Below, one piece after another: positions 38,301-47,932 of a stretch of DNA of 64,000 nucleotides; position 1 is the stretch's first letter, and each line of letters starts with the position of its first letter. This DNA is from Pocillopora verrucosa (lineage: Eukaryota > Cnidaria > Anthozoa > Scleractinia > Pocilloporidae). The notes below the pieces were generated by a model. The model worked only from the letters and a program-made list of their open reading frames with translations, was not told the DNA's origin and made no database searches. Where the stretch lies: assembly GCF_036669915.1 (NCBI RefSeq), contig NC_089321.1:18917098-18981097 (forward strand), in the 5' to 3' direction. A program made the position numbers and the translations under genes.

Positions 38301-38531
38301 ATGCCTTTTGCAACCTCTCAGCTTAAAGACATTTCTGATAGCTATTTTCCAAAATACGAACCAGTGCATTACTCAGAAATCGTACAGTTTATTCTGGATA
38401 TGTTGTCTAATGTACCTCAAACACCTCCCACATTGGTTTCCAGCGAGTCGTGCAATTCGCAGTGTTATAGACGGTTTCGTTTTATTATAACGCAAGCATT
38501 GTCACTAAACCTTCAAACAAACATCAGATAG
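38301..38531 (+). CDS. Small ORF just upstream of the SGNH gene, 76 aa
   Basis: ATG-initiated and 80 bases ahead of the SGNH start codon, on the same strand but in a different frame. It encodes MPFATSQLKDISDSYFPKY and further, with mixed composition and four cysteines or so, but no family I recognise. If the leader is unspliced it would be a long upstream ORF; if the acceptor at 38591 is used it would be intronic. Could be random. Confidence 0.15.
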   Translation: MPFATSQLKDISDSYFPKYEPVHYSEIVQFILDMLSNVPQTPPTLVSSESCNSQCYRRFRFIITQALSLNLQTNIR

Positions 38532-38611
38532 ATGCCTATTTGAGTTTGGCAATATTCATTATCTTAAACCTTTTCTCTTTCTGCCTCCCAGTGAATTCAA
38601 TGTAGCTGTCA

Positions 38612-41600
38612 ATGGTTGGAGAGCAGGGAAATCGGACATCCGGGCCTAGAAACACTGCGTCCCGTTCAGTACCAAACAGTTACTGGTGGAAACGAATTCA
38701 CAATTTGAATGCGCGGTCAGGAGTGCAAGAAGTCAGTGATGGCCTTAACTGTGCAGAGAAATTTAGCTCGTTAGTGTCTTGTCACCGAGGATATGGATCT
38801 GTGGCATTTTATGCTGTTTTTTCTTTGTTTATTTTGACATTCTTGTACGCGATTTGGAAAATCGTTAGCGCTCACTCTCGCTCCACACGGAGGCCTGGTT
38901 CGAGTAACTCTACATCAACAACTAAGTTAGGTCCCACGCCGCATGCCCTCACGGGCTATCCCGCAGCTCATCCTTGGATGACAACAGAAAGCATAACGGA
39001 ACATTTTCATCAAAATGTAAAGAAACTTCACCCCTCGCAAAACGAGGCTCCGCAACAGAGGCCTTCGTCTCCAATTTATTTTCCTTCACCAAATAATGAG
39101 CATGAAAAAATTACATCTGTTACCAACAATGACGATCCTTTAATTGGAGGGAATGTTGCGCTCAGGAACCTTTTACCAACTTTGCCTTCTCCAGCGAGGG
39201 CGACAAAACGCTTCAATAACTATTACCAAGGAGCATTCAATAGTATTCAGCCAGCGTTAAATTACCCATCAGAACAATACCCCGCTGTTTTTAATCCAAT
39301 TCTACCTACAGTTCGTTATCCGAAAGCTTATTATCTTTATTCTCGGCCTCCAATACCGGCGGGTGTGATGGAAAATCAAAATTATCCAATTGAAACCAAG
39401 GTTTCCCGCCCACTTCCATATAGCAGCAATTCCGTCGGAATTTCAAATGATAAGCCAGCCGTGTCGTCATATCCTGTGGAACCTAATGTCTCCTACATAA
39501 CCCCCTATTACTTTCCTTCAAACAAGAATTCTATGACCAGAAGTTCCTTCAGCAACGGTTATTATGGAGAGAGCCCCTTCATGAGTAATTTCGTTGGAGC
39601 AGAAACTACTCCATCCCCTCTCATTTCCTTCCTTAAAGGAAGTTCTAGCAAAGTCAGTTTATCACCACGACAATCAAGTCAAACCGGGGAAGGGAGGAAG
39701 AAGCCTCGAAGAAAAAACAGAAGACATAAGAAAAGGAAACAGAGTCGCCCTTTCAGAAAACACTCGGAATTCGAAGAAATTCAGGATATTGAAGAGGAAA
39801 GCAACAGAGCGTCGAGTAAAGCTTCCTCACCAAGACATCATAAAATTGAAGTTGAGAGGAAAGCGGGAAAGCAAACCAAGGAGCGTTATGGCACACGAAA
39901 ATTGGGTAAGGGTCGTCATACTGGTTCGACAATTAGAGGAGTGCGTCATAGATCACATATCCTTGCATCAAGACGAGTGCACACTTCATCGGAAATTGAG
40001 GTTTATCACACTTATCATGGATTGGAAAAGAAAGCACAACATAAGAGACGTCAAGACACATCAAACAAGTATAGAAGGACAAATATTCCACATCCACAGA
40101 TAACTGTGCAGACCGGTCACTCAAGGCATTCGCATTATCATTTCAGAAAGAAGGATCATGCAATTCATCGTCATTCAAAAGGGTTAGGCGGACACCACGT
40201 CACACATGAGCGGCATGGGAAAATTTTGGATTTCAAGCAATACCATCGGTACAGAAAGCATCATTCTCTTAGTGACGAAATTCGAGGTAAATGGCATATT
40301 AGTAGGCATCGCGTTAAAACGTGTAATGTTATTGATACTTTTGCAACTCGCGGAACCGTGAAAATTACAAGGGCTGTGGGTCACAAAAAGCAGTATTTGC
40401 ACACATTACTCGCATGTCGACCTGTAAGGTTGAGAGTAAGGCATAGAAACCATCAACGGACGTTTTCCGTCAAATATGCTCAGCTGTGCAGTAAAAGGTG
40501 GTACGTGACTAAAGGTGTTATCCACATTCAGAAAACAGTTTCCAATGAAATAGAAATTCCACGATATAACGTGCGTATTTGTGAGCCTTCTTATGCGCAT
40601 GCCATGAACCTTCTGCCTACCAAAGAGAAAGAAACCAAGGTTTGGGGTTTATCCCAAGAATTTCTTCGTAAAGTGGAGAAAGAGGATGAGAGAAAATTCA
40701 AATTAAGCTCTTCATCTTCGAAGCGTGGTCACAAAAAAAAGAAAAAGAGAGTAAAGCCGTGGCAACACAGCAAAAAGAAAAGCTTCAGATCAAATAAGAC
40801 TCGCAACTCCATCAAAAAGCCAAGAGAGTACCACAAAGTAGAGACAAAGTGGAAAATACATCATCATAGAGTGCACAAAAAAAGTCACCACCTGAAACGT
40901 AAATCAGAGAAAAGACATGGTGGAAAGAAGAAGAAACATAACAGGAAAGTGAAGGGTGGTTTGGAAACGAAAAAGAACAAGCTTTCATCCAAGAGAGGCG
41001 AAGAACACGTTCAAAATCCCGATAAACTATTCTATGGAAAGCTTTTACGAGTTCTTAAACTTGCTAGGACGTATGAGAGGAAAAAGGAAAACAAAACAAA
41101 TAGCGATGATGTTTTTGATTCTCTTGAAGCTGTTCTTACGCAAAATAGAAATGTAGACAACACCTCCATCAGAAGTGATAACTCGACATCAAAGATAAAT
41201 CATGCAAAAGAAAATAATGTAACCAAACACAATGAGAGGGATGGAGACCCAGCAGGACAACCAAAAAGTCGCCAAAAGGATAGTAAGGTCAACATTCAAA
41301 GGCTGTTGGCCAAAGTACTTCCTGCAGTAGTAGCTAAAATCATCAACGCTGATCACGACGTCGGGGAATCAGAGGCCACTGAGGTAAAGACTAAACCAAC
41401 ACAGAGCACAACTACAGAAAAGACGACGACAAAAAAGCCTATACCAACGAATAAGATTACCACCCCAGCGAAGAATTCATTAGGGGAAAAAAGCATGCAA
41501 GACATCGTGAAACGCATTTTGCCACTCCTGCTTCAGAGGGCTGGCAAAAAAACAACAAAGCAGGCACAAGGAATCAAATCGAAGAATAAGACAAAAGAGC

Positions 41601-42727
41601 CATCATTTCCACCAAAACGAACATCTCCTAAACCCAAGAAAATAATGGTCAGGACAAGTTTGACGAATATTTTATCAAAGTTAGGCATAGGCAACTTAGA
41701 TTCAAATAGCCTGAGCAGCACAATTCTTGCAAAAACAACAAGTTTTATTCCGAAACCTCCATTGAAGTCCAAGCCGAAATCAACTGCTGTTCCGTTGAAG
41801 ACTACTGTGATAACGACGATTCCACCCCAGTCACCATATACACCACTAACGCCTACTCTTACAACCCAACTACCTCCAACCCTTAGAGAACCGGACATTG
41901 ACCGATCATCATTTCGTCCAACGATGGAGCAGTTCTTTCCCCCACATGAAAATTCACAGATTTCCCCAGTAGGACCTCCATCTGTCTCTCAGTCAGAACC
42001 TTCATCTGTTCAGTCACCAGGGTCTTTACCAGCATCCTCTCCGATATCTTTTTCTCCTCGAAGGTCAGATCCTTACTCGCGAAACATTTTATGTTTTGGA
42101 GATAGTTTGACTAGTGGCTTTTTCAACCACGGGCGAAATTTCCACCCCTACAGTCAACGACTCAGTCAACTACTGAATTCTGATGGTAGACTGAAGTATT
42201 ACGTCAAAACGAGTGGAAAAGTGCGTGAAATGGCACATGGCAGCATGACCAAGCGCTTACCACAAGTATTGGGAAACAGCTCACGATTTGATTGGGTAAT
42301 CATTCTGGGTGGAACTAATGACGTAGCACATGTTAAGAATTTTGGAGACGATGATTCATTTATGACTCAGCTAATTAACGTGTGGCAGCCACGAATTACA
42401 CGTGATATTGAAATGCTCCATGAAACTGCACACCGGTACGGTGCGCGAACCCTCCTTTTAACCATTCCGGAAACGGCTTACGAAGCTTGGCCTAGTTTTA
42501 AGACCTTGTGGGTTATGCGTAATAGACTAAACGAAGACTTGCGAAAGTATGCGCTTAGATCTCAAGGAAATGTAGTGCTGTGTGATTTGGCTGCTAAGTT
42601 TCCGAGACATTCGCTTCCGCCTCAAACCCAAGCTCTTTTGTGGAATGATCATCTTCATCCTACCGCTTATGGCTATGACAAGATGGCTGAGATAGTATAC
42701 CAGTGCTTAAAACCGTACCTTCGTTGA
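38612..42727 (+). CDS. Type II membrane protein with C-terminal SGNH/GDSL hydrolase, 1371 aa, intronless
   Basis: The ATG at 38612 is preceded by an in-frame stop (38603-38605) and a splice-acceptor-like CCTCCCAG, so the coding region is one exon. Order: cytosolic tail 1-62; single helix about 63-85 (FYAVFSLFILTFLYAIW); Pro/Tyr/Ser-rich stretch to about 355; extremely basic Lys/Arg/His region about 360-800 (KKPRRKNRRHKKRK and many HxH clusters), with a four-cysteine module at 571-657; Asn/Lys stretch; Thr/Pro stalk about 950-1155; hydrolase 1159-1371. Catalytic blocks are intact: GDSL with Ser1165, GGTND with Asn1236, and WNDHLHP with Asp1346 and His1349. SGNH enzymes hydrolyse esters of lipids or acetylated sugars. 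Signal-anchor topology would put the enzyme outside the cell. Substrate unknown. Confidence 0.88.
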   Translation: MVGEQGNRTSGPRNTASRSVPNSYWWKRIHNLNARSGVQEVSDGLNCAEKFSSLVSCHRGYGSVAFYAVFSLFILTFLYAIWKIVSAHSRSTRRPGSSNSTSTTKLGPTPHALTGYPAAHPWMTTESITEHFHQNVKKLHPSQNEAPQQRPSSPIYFPSPNNEHEKITSVTNNDDPLIGGNVALRNLLPTLPSPARATKRFNNYYQGAFNSIQPALNYPSEQYPAVFNPILPTVRYPKAYYLYSRPPIPAGVMENQNYPIETKVSRPLPYSSNSVGISNDKPAVSSYPVEPNVSYITPYYFPSNKNSMTRSSFSNGYYGESPFMSNFVGAETTPSPLISFLKGSSSKVSLSPRQSSQTGEGRKKPRRKNRRHKKRKQSRPFRKHSEFEEIQDIEEESNRASSKASSPRHHKIEVERKAGKQTKERYGTRKLGKGRHTGSTIRGVRHRSHILASRRVHTSSEIEVYHTYHGLEKKAQHKRRQDTSNKYRRTNIPHPQITVQTGHSRHSHYHFRKKDHAIHRHSKGLGGHHVTHERHGKILDFKQYHRYRKHHSLSDEIRGKWHISRHRVKTCNVIDTFATRGTVKITRAVGHKKQYLHTLLACRPVRLRVRHRNHQRTFSVKYAQLCSKRWYVTKGVIHIQKTVSNEIEIPRYNVRICEPSYAHAMNLLPTKEKETKVWGLSQEFLRKVEKEDERKFKLSSSSSKRGHKKKKKRVKPWQHSKKKSFRSNKTRNSIKKPREYHKVETKWKIHHHRVHKKSHHLKRKSEKRHGGKKKKHNRKVKGGLETKKNKLSSKRGEEHVQNPDKLFYGKLLRVLKLARTYERKKENKTNSDDVFDSLEAVLTQNRNVDNTSIRSDNSTSKINHAKENNVTKHNERDGDPAGQPKSRQKDSKVNIQRLLAKVLPAVVAKIINADHDVGESEATEVKTKPTQSTTTEKTTTKKPIPTNKITTPAKNSLGEKSMQDIVKRILPLLLQRAGKKTTKQAQGIKSKNKTKEPSFPPKRTSPKPKKIMVRTSLTNILSKLGIGNLDSNSLSSTILAKTTSFIPKPPLKSKPKSTAVPLKTTVITTIPPQSPYTPLTPTLTTQLPPTLREPDIDRSSFRPTMEQFFPPHENSQISPVGPPSVSQSEPSSVQSPGSLPASSPISFSPRRSDPYSRNILCFGDSLTSGFFNHGRNFHPYSQRLSQLLNSDGRLKYYVKTSGKVREMAHGSMTKRLPQVLGNSSRFDWVIILGGTNDVAHVKNFGDDDSFMTQLINVWQPRITRDIEMLHETAHRYGARTLLLTIPETAYEAWPSFKTLWVMRNRLNEDLRKYALRSQGNVVLCDLAAKFPRHSLPPQTQALLWNDHLHPTAYGYDKMAEIVYQCLKPYLR

Positions 42728-43907
42728 TATATATCTGACAAGAGGATGAGAAATGTTTTTCTAAGGCAATTTAGGCAACTCGTGGTGTTTGTTAATAACA
42801 TAAACATAGGGCGAGAAAACATTTTGCCCTTGGTAGTATTTCCAGTGTTTTGTATTTTTACATTTTTTTAACCTCAAAGTACATAAAACAATAATTTCCA
42901 TTTTGATTTTTTAAAATTATTTTATTGATATATTCAGTGTTAGCTTGATAGCTCTCAATTAACGATAAATTACTCGTACCATTCCTTTTATGGCCATATT
43001 AAGTACTTCAACGGTGAGTTACTTTACGACGTTAAGAATTAGATGTGTAAACACTTCATACGGACATTTAATACAATTAAACCTTTTTTCCTACTGAAAA
43101 GTGTGCCATCTGTCATTGTCCGTACATTATCAAAGTGTAATCTTATTTGTCCTCGAACGACAAATCAATGAAACCTAAGTAGATTTATTTTTTGAGAACA
43201 AAGTTCATTTTTTAGGATGTTGTTTTTTCCCCACGTTATGATTCTGTAGTGAAATAACATCAAATATCACCTATCCATTCTAGAGACATGTAAATTTGCG
43301 TAAGATTTCCTCCACTTTCTTAAAAACTCAGTTTACTGATAAAAACGAATCGATATGGCCATGATGTGGCGATTCTGTTTAGGGATTCGTGAAGTAACCC
43401 TCCAGAATGGTCATAAATTAACGTACAGTGCGAAGATATGAAGCGAAATCATGTGTCGATGGAGATTTCTTTACCGTTTTTAACATCACCAGGATTTTAG
43501 CAGCCATAATCCTTAAACACGATTTGTCAGGTACTTTGAACAATCTATGTCAGGTTCTCTCTAGTAATCAAACTCTGTCATGCGTTACCAAGTACCAGTC
43601 GACAATTTAAAACAGTATTACACGCAATTGTTGGATGTCTCCGCAAAGGAATGAACTGTTCTCGTCAGTAAGCTGTGATTTTGGATGGATTCTCATCCGT
43701 AATCAGAAATGAAGGAAAGCTATAATCGAAGTTATATGTTAAAATAAGACACAGTAGGGTCTCTTCATCATCTGAACCAGTATCGAAGAGCGCTCTTGAG
43801 ATTCAAGGCAAGGAAACCATTTACGACGTCCACAGATTCATTCAGTTCTAATTTGTTAGACTGAGCTCTCGAGATAAATAATACAATCTAGGAAACCTTT
43901 GAAATTC
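42728..43907. other. SGNH 3' flank and transporter B 5' flank
   Basis: No gene. ATTAAA at 43076-43081 is a possible poly(A) signal about 350 bases beyond the SGNH stop. The 60-codon ORF at 43428-43610 has no family character. Confidence 0.4.
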
Positions 43908-43937
43908 ATGGCGGATGAGTGCAGCAAGAGTAAGTAG
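43908..43937 (+). promoter_or_regulatory. Nine-codon uORF overlapping the start of transporter B
   Basis: ATGGCGGATGAG… opens at 43908 and stops at 43935-43937, in a different frame from, and overlapping, the main ATG at 43915. It has G at +4, while the main ATG has a weak context (C at -3). The segment also holds GTAAGTAG, a strong donor look-alike, at 43930-43937. Confidence 0.35.
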
Positions 43938-45594
43938 CAAGAAAAGTTTTCTTCCTGGCATGGATAAAGGACTTTGGCTCTCAAAAGCATTTTACACGTC
44001 ATTTTACGTGGCTATTGGGGCACTGTTTCCGTACCTACCAGTTTATTTCAAACAGCTGAGATTATCTTCCCATCAAAACGGAATCCTTATTGGTATCCGT
44101 CCACTGATTCAGTTTTGCGTAACTCCTCTGTGGGGCGCATGCGCAGATAGGTTTTGCAAAAGCAAGGTTATATTTCTGATGTCGGTATTAGGTTGGTTAG
44201 TGTCAAATTTCTTATTGTCATTAGTTCCAACTACTGATGAACCTCAGTGGTGTAAACTTTACAACAATAACAACAGCAAGTACAATGATTATAACGATGG
44301 TGATGACAGAGAAATTTCATTGCCGAACAGTCGCACATTCTCACTTAAATTTACTGGGAACTTTTCCGATTCAAACACTGTTACTCGTCAGCAAACAAGA
44401 AAACACGATTTTTTTTCCAGAGTGTCGCCGGTTCTTGACACAACTGTACCGTTCTTACCTATAACATTTAAAGATCTGAAGACTGTTTATAACGTTACTT
44501 TACACAACCACGGCAAAGAAGTGGAAGCCCTGAGGATCAATGACGGCTGGAAAGATCAGCTGGAAGTGGCATCATTAGAGCCTTCAGCTACAAAGCCTCC
44601 TCAAGATTTTTCAAACGCAATAGCAACAGAGAATGAGTACGTTGAATGTGACTCCAAGGAATTTCTATTCTTGTTACTTGTAACTGTAATTGGTACGGCG
44701 ATTGCAGCTCCAGCCCAAGCATTTGCAGATACTGTAACGCTTCAAAATCTTAACGGTGAATCTCATAAGTATGGTCGAGTAAGACTCTGGGGATCTCTGG
44801 GTTGGGGCATTGGAGGATTTTCTGTCGGAGCTGCTGTCAGCGCGAATTATCGCACGAATCGTTGTGGTGAGACTGTCATCAACTACATGCCTTGTTTTTA
44901 CGTTTATGCGGTGGCAATGAGTGTGGCGTTTGTATGCGCAACTCAATTTCAGTTTGATCAGCCTTTTATCAAAGATGAGCAAGAAGTAAATGTCACAGGT
45001 GGCTCAAAAACTCCAAAAATTCTCCAAGGGCTCAAGGTTTTTCGTAATCCTCAATTCTGTTTTGTCATGTTCATCGCGTTTTTTTGCGGTTCAGCTACGG
45101 GATTTATAGAAACGTTTCTATTTTGGTATCTTCACGAATTAGGGGGAGGACAGTTATTATTCAGCGTGATGAACGGGCTAAACTGTGCGGCAGAAGTGTG
45201 TGTGTTTTTTGTGACGGACAAGCTGCTCGGTTTTCTTGGACACATCAATGTTATCTATGTCGCGTTATTTTGCTACTCTATTCGCTTTATTTACTTCTAC
45301 TTCGTGAAAAGTCCCTGGGCAGTTTTACCCGCGGAATTACTCCAAGGAATTACCACCGCAGCATTCTGGTCATCGTGTGTTTCTTACGTTGGGTTGCATC
45401 CCGGAGCACCAAACACAGTTCAAGGAATTCTAAATGGAGTTTACATGGGACTTGGTTTCGCATCTGGTGGGTTTATAGGAGGATTTCTTGTACAATTCGC
45501 AGAAATGAAGACTTTGTTTCTTTTGTACGCTCTTATAAGCTTTTGTATCCTTATAATATTTGTTTTTTTAAACAAGATCAAATCAAAAACATAA
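43915..45594 (+). CDS. MFSD6-like transporter B, intronless, plus strand, 559 aa
   Basis: Single exon from ATG 43915 to the stop ending 45594. Short N-tail without the Cys cluster of most relatives, then helix 1 (FYTSFYVAIGALFPYLPVY), motif A (GACADRFCKSK), a large polar extracellular loop (about residues 105-235) rich in Asn and Thr, then FADTVTLQNLN, YGRVRLWGSLGWGIGG and six further helices (FIETFLFWYL, LPAELLQGITTAAFW, NTVQGILNGVYMGLG), ending in a short basic tail. Family MFS_1_like (MFSD6), substrate unknown. It is the only member on the plus strand and is closest in style to A (GILIGIRPLIQ shared). No intron at either site used by its relatives. Confidence 0.92.
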   Translation: MSAARVSSKKSFLPGMDKGLWLSKAFYTSFYVAIGALFPYLPVYFKQLRLSSHQNGILIGIRPLIQFCVTPLWGACADRFCKSKVIFLMSVLGWLVSNFLLSLVPTTDEPQWCKLYNNNNSKYNDYNDGDDREISLPNSRTFSLKFTGNFSDSNTVTRQQTRKHDFFSRVSPVLDTTVPFLPITFKDLKTVYNVTLHNHGKEVEALRINDGWKDQLEVASLEPSATKPPQDFSNAIATENEYVECDSKEFLFLLLVTVIGTAIAAPAQAFADTVTLQNLNGESHKYGRVRLWGSLGWGIGGFSVGAAVSANYRTNRCGETVINYMPCFYVYAVAMSVAFVCATQFQFDQPFIKDEQEVNVTGGSKTPKILQGLKVFRNPQFCFVMFIAFFCGSATGFIETFLFWYLHELGGGQLLFSVMNGLNCAAEVCVFFVTDKLLGFLGHINVIYVALFCYSIRFIYFYFVKSPWAVLPAELLQGITTAAFWSSCVSYVGLHPGAPNTVQGILNGVYMGLGFASGGFIGGFLVQFAEMKTLFLLYALISFCILIIFVFLNKIKSKT

Positions 45595-45984
45595 GATATA
45601 TTCGTTTATATCGCTCCATTTTTATTTCTGGGATTCTTCCCGGTATACAATTATGGGTTATAATTTTAAAGTCGGTTTACTGTTGTACTTTCCAGAGTAA
45701 AATTGGTTGATCAAATATTTTCCAATAGTAACAGCAACAATAACAAAATATTTAACTGGTCATCCGGTTGCTGACTTTGGCGTAAGCAAAATTTTTCCTC
45801 GTTAGATAATCAGCTGGTTAAAACTAAAACTTCCAATGCGAGTATTTCTGCCTAAATTGTCTTTGTAAGACAACATATTTGAGCTTTCTGCAAACTTGTG
45901 TATGTAAGTTGCGTAAAAACATTAAAAAAACGAAAGCGACCAAAATATACATAGTGAACGCACAGCATCCACATGATGTTTTAA
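45595..45984. other. Short convergent spacer between transporters B and C
   Basis: Only 390 bases separate the stop codons of two convergent genes. No canonical AATAAA was seen on either strand, so the 3' UTRs may overlap. Confidence 0.5.
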
Positions 45985-47932
45985 TTAACTTTGATCATTT
46001 GGTTTATCTTCGAATATTTTGTTAACTGACCCAAACATCAATAGCATAATTAACCCGAGGCCACCAAATATAGAGAATGTTACTTGAGCTCCATAGCTAC
46101 TGAAGAGAAAACCTCCTATTACTCGCCCTAGTCCATGACCTACTCCATGATACACACCGTGGAGCATACCTGTTGAGAAAAGCAACATGGCCTCCGTGAA
46201 TTGAGGATAGAAAGCTTTCATAGGTCGTTTGTCTAAAGTCCTTGTTTTTTAAACAACAATTCAAATTTACTGAAGAATTAGAAATTTCCATCAACAGATG
46301 TAGTTTATGACTGGTTTAAAATGGAACAACAGACTTGTAAAGAAGAGAACGTCGCTTCACGTCAAAACCAAGTTAAACCATACTTTGCTTCATTTTGCAT
46401 TTCCTCGCAGGTTTTATAAACGGACAACTATTTTGTTTATGCCCCTATTTACTGGTCTGACTGCCAGAGTCGCTCTTTATCAAGGCAGGCTACTTGTATA
46501 TGTTTTTATCAAGACAGGTCACTGGTATATATTTTAGCTCTAAAAGTGTACGTACTTCTTAAAACACATAACTCAGGAGTCAGAAATGCAAGTTTTCACC
46601 TTGTAAAGTGGCAGGGGCTCCTTCCACGGAGTTATATGCAATATACGTCACAAATCCTGCCCAGCCTCCTGCAGAAGTTAATCCTGACAAAACTTCAAGG
46701 GCAAGGTAACACCACGGATTGGTAATGAGTACATAACTTGTCAATCGCACCACATAAGACGCCAACACAAGGTATAGCAAATTATGCACACTTATTTTAG
46801 TTATAACGTGAGGGGACACTGAGTACACTATGACGTCTGCAATACATCTCACAACAGGTATTATGCTAAACATTATCTGTGGGGAAGAACAGTCTTCCAA
46901 GTGCCAAAAAAGGAATCCCATGATCATGCCAAAAGTCATTCCACTGTAAAGAACAATTACAAAGAATGCCAAGTAACGAGGACGACTCACTGCTTCTAAC
47001 GCTGCCATAACACCAATTTGCTTTTCCCTTACCGTGTCATCCCTACTGTCTGTACCGTTTAAACCGAAATCAAGCCGAAGCCCGGAAAAAAGAGCTAAAA
47101 GCTTCAATGAAATGGAGCCATAAAAACATAAACTGTAGTCAATAGTTCTTTTTTGTCCAGGTACCAACGGACACAAATATTTGTCACTCACCATTGCACC
47201 GAAACTAAACGCAGCCAAACCCCACCCTATTGAGGCCCATCTTTTCTGTTTTCCATACTGATGTATATCGTTGTTACTCCGCAAGAGGCATACAGCAGCA
47301 GAATCACCAAGAGCAAGGCCTGGGCACGAGAATAGTGTACCAAATAAACTGACTAACAGCAGGTATAAAAATACATCGAATTTTTTCTGGCGACCAGCTT
47401 GCTCGTGACTGAGTACAAGAAAATCATTCTGTTCTTCCCTTCCCATTGACCATCGATAAAGATTCTGCGATTCTGATATCAACTGATACATGTTTTTAAT
47501 AAAAGACTGATTTCTCGCAGATGTTGATTCCCGATGAATGTCTCCTCTCATTTTGTGTTTGCATGTTGGCATTGGAGTTAGCAGAAATGCTATTCCAACA
47601 GCTACTGAAGCAATGAACGAAATCACGAATACCAGTTTTCCCCTCTTGGTCTTGTCCGATAACGCTCCCCACATTGGAGTAAATACGAACGATATGAATG
47701 GTTGAATACCGGAGATGATTCCGGCCTGTTTGGCCGGGAGACCTAATTGTTTATAGAACAAGGGCAAAAATGGCAGTATGGCGCCAAGTCCAGCAAAGTA
47801 AAAGAAATAAAACATCTTTGGAACAATATATTTCTGGTTCAAGCAATTGTAGCGAAGGAATTTGTCGCTGTGTTGTTTAGATTCTTCATCTGGGTGACAA
47901 GAGCTGATACTCTCTTTATTTGGCATTCTCAT
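45985..47932 (-). CDS. MFSD6-like transporter C, 2 exons, 505 aa
   Basis: Exons (minus): 47932-46600 and 46169-45985, joined in phase 1 at TLQ|GMLHGVYHG. The first ATG in the open frame is at 47932 (MRMPNKES); the frame extends upstream only through TTG, with an acceptor-like TTTTCCTAG, so a further 5' exon is possible. Helix 1 FYFFYFAGLGAILPFLP, motif A GALSDKTKRGK, an extracellular loop of about 90 residues, then LGDSAAVCLLR in place of the usual ADTATL, and YGKQKRWASIGWG. It is the most divergent copy: Asp is kept but Thr and Leu of the DTATL motif are changed. Short C-tail. Family MFS_1_like (MFSD6), substrate unknown. Confidence 0.9.
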
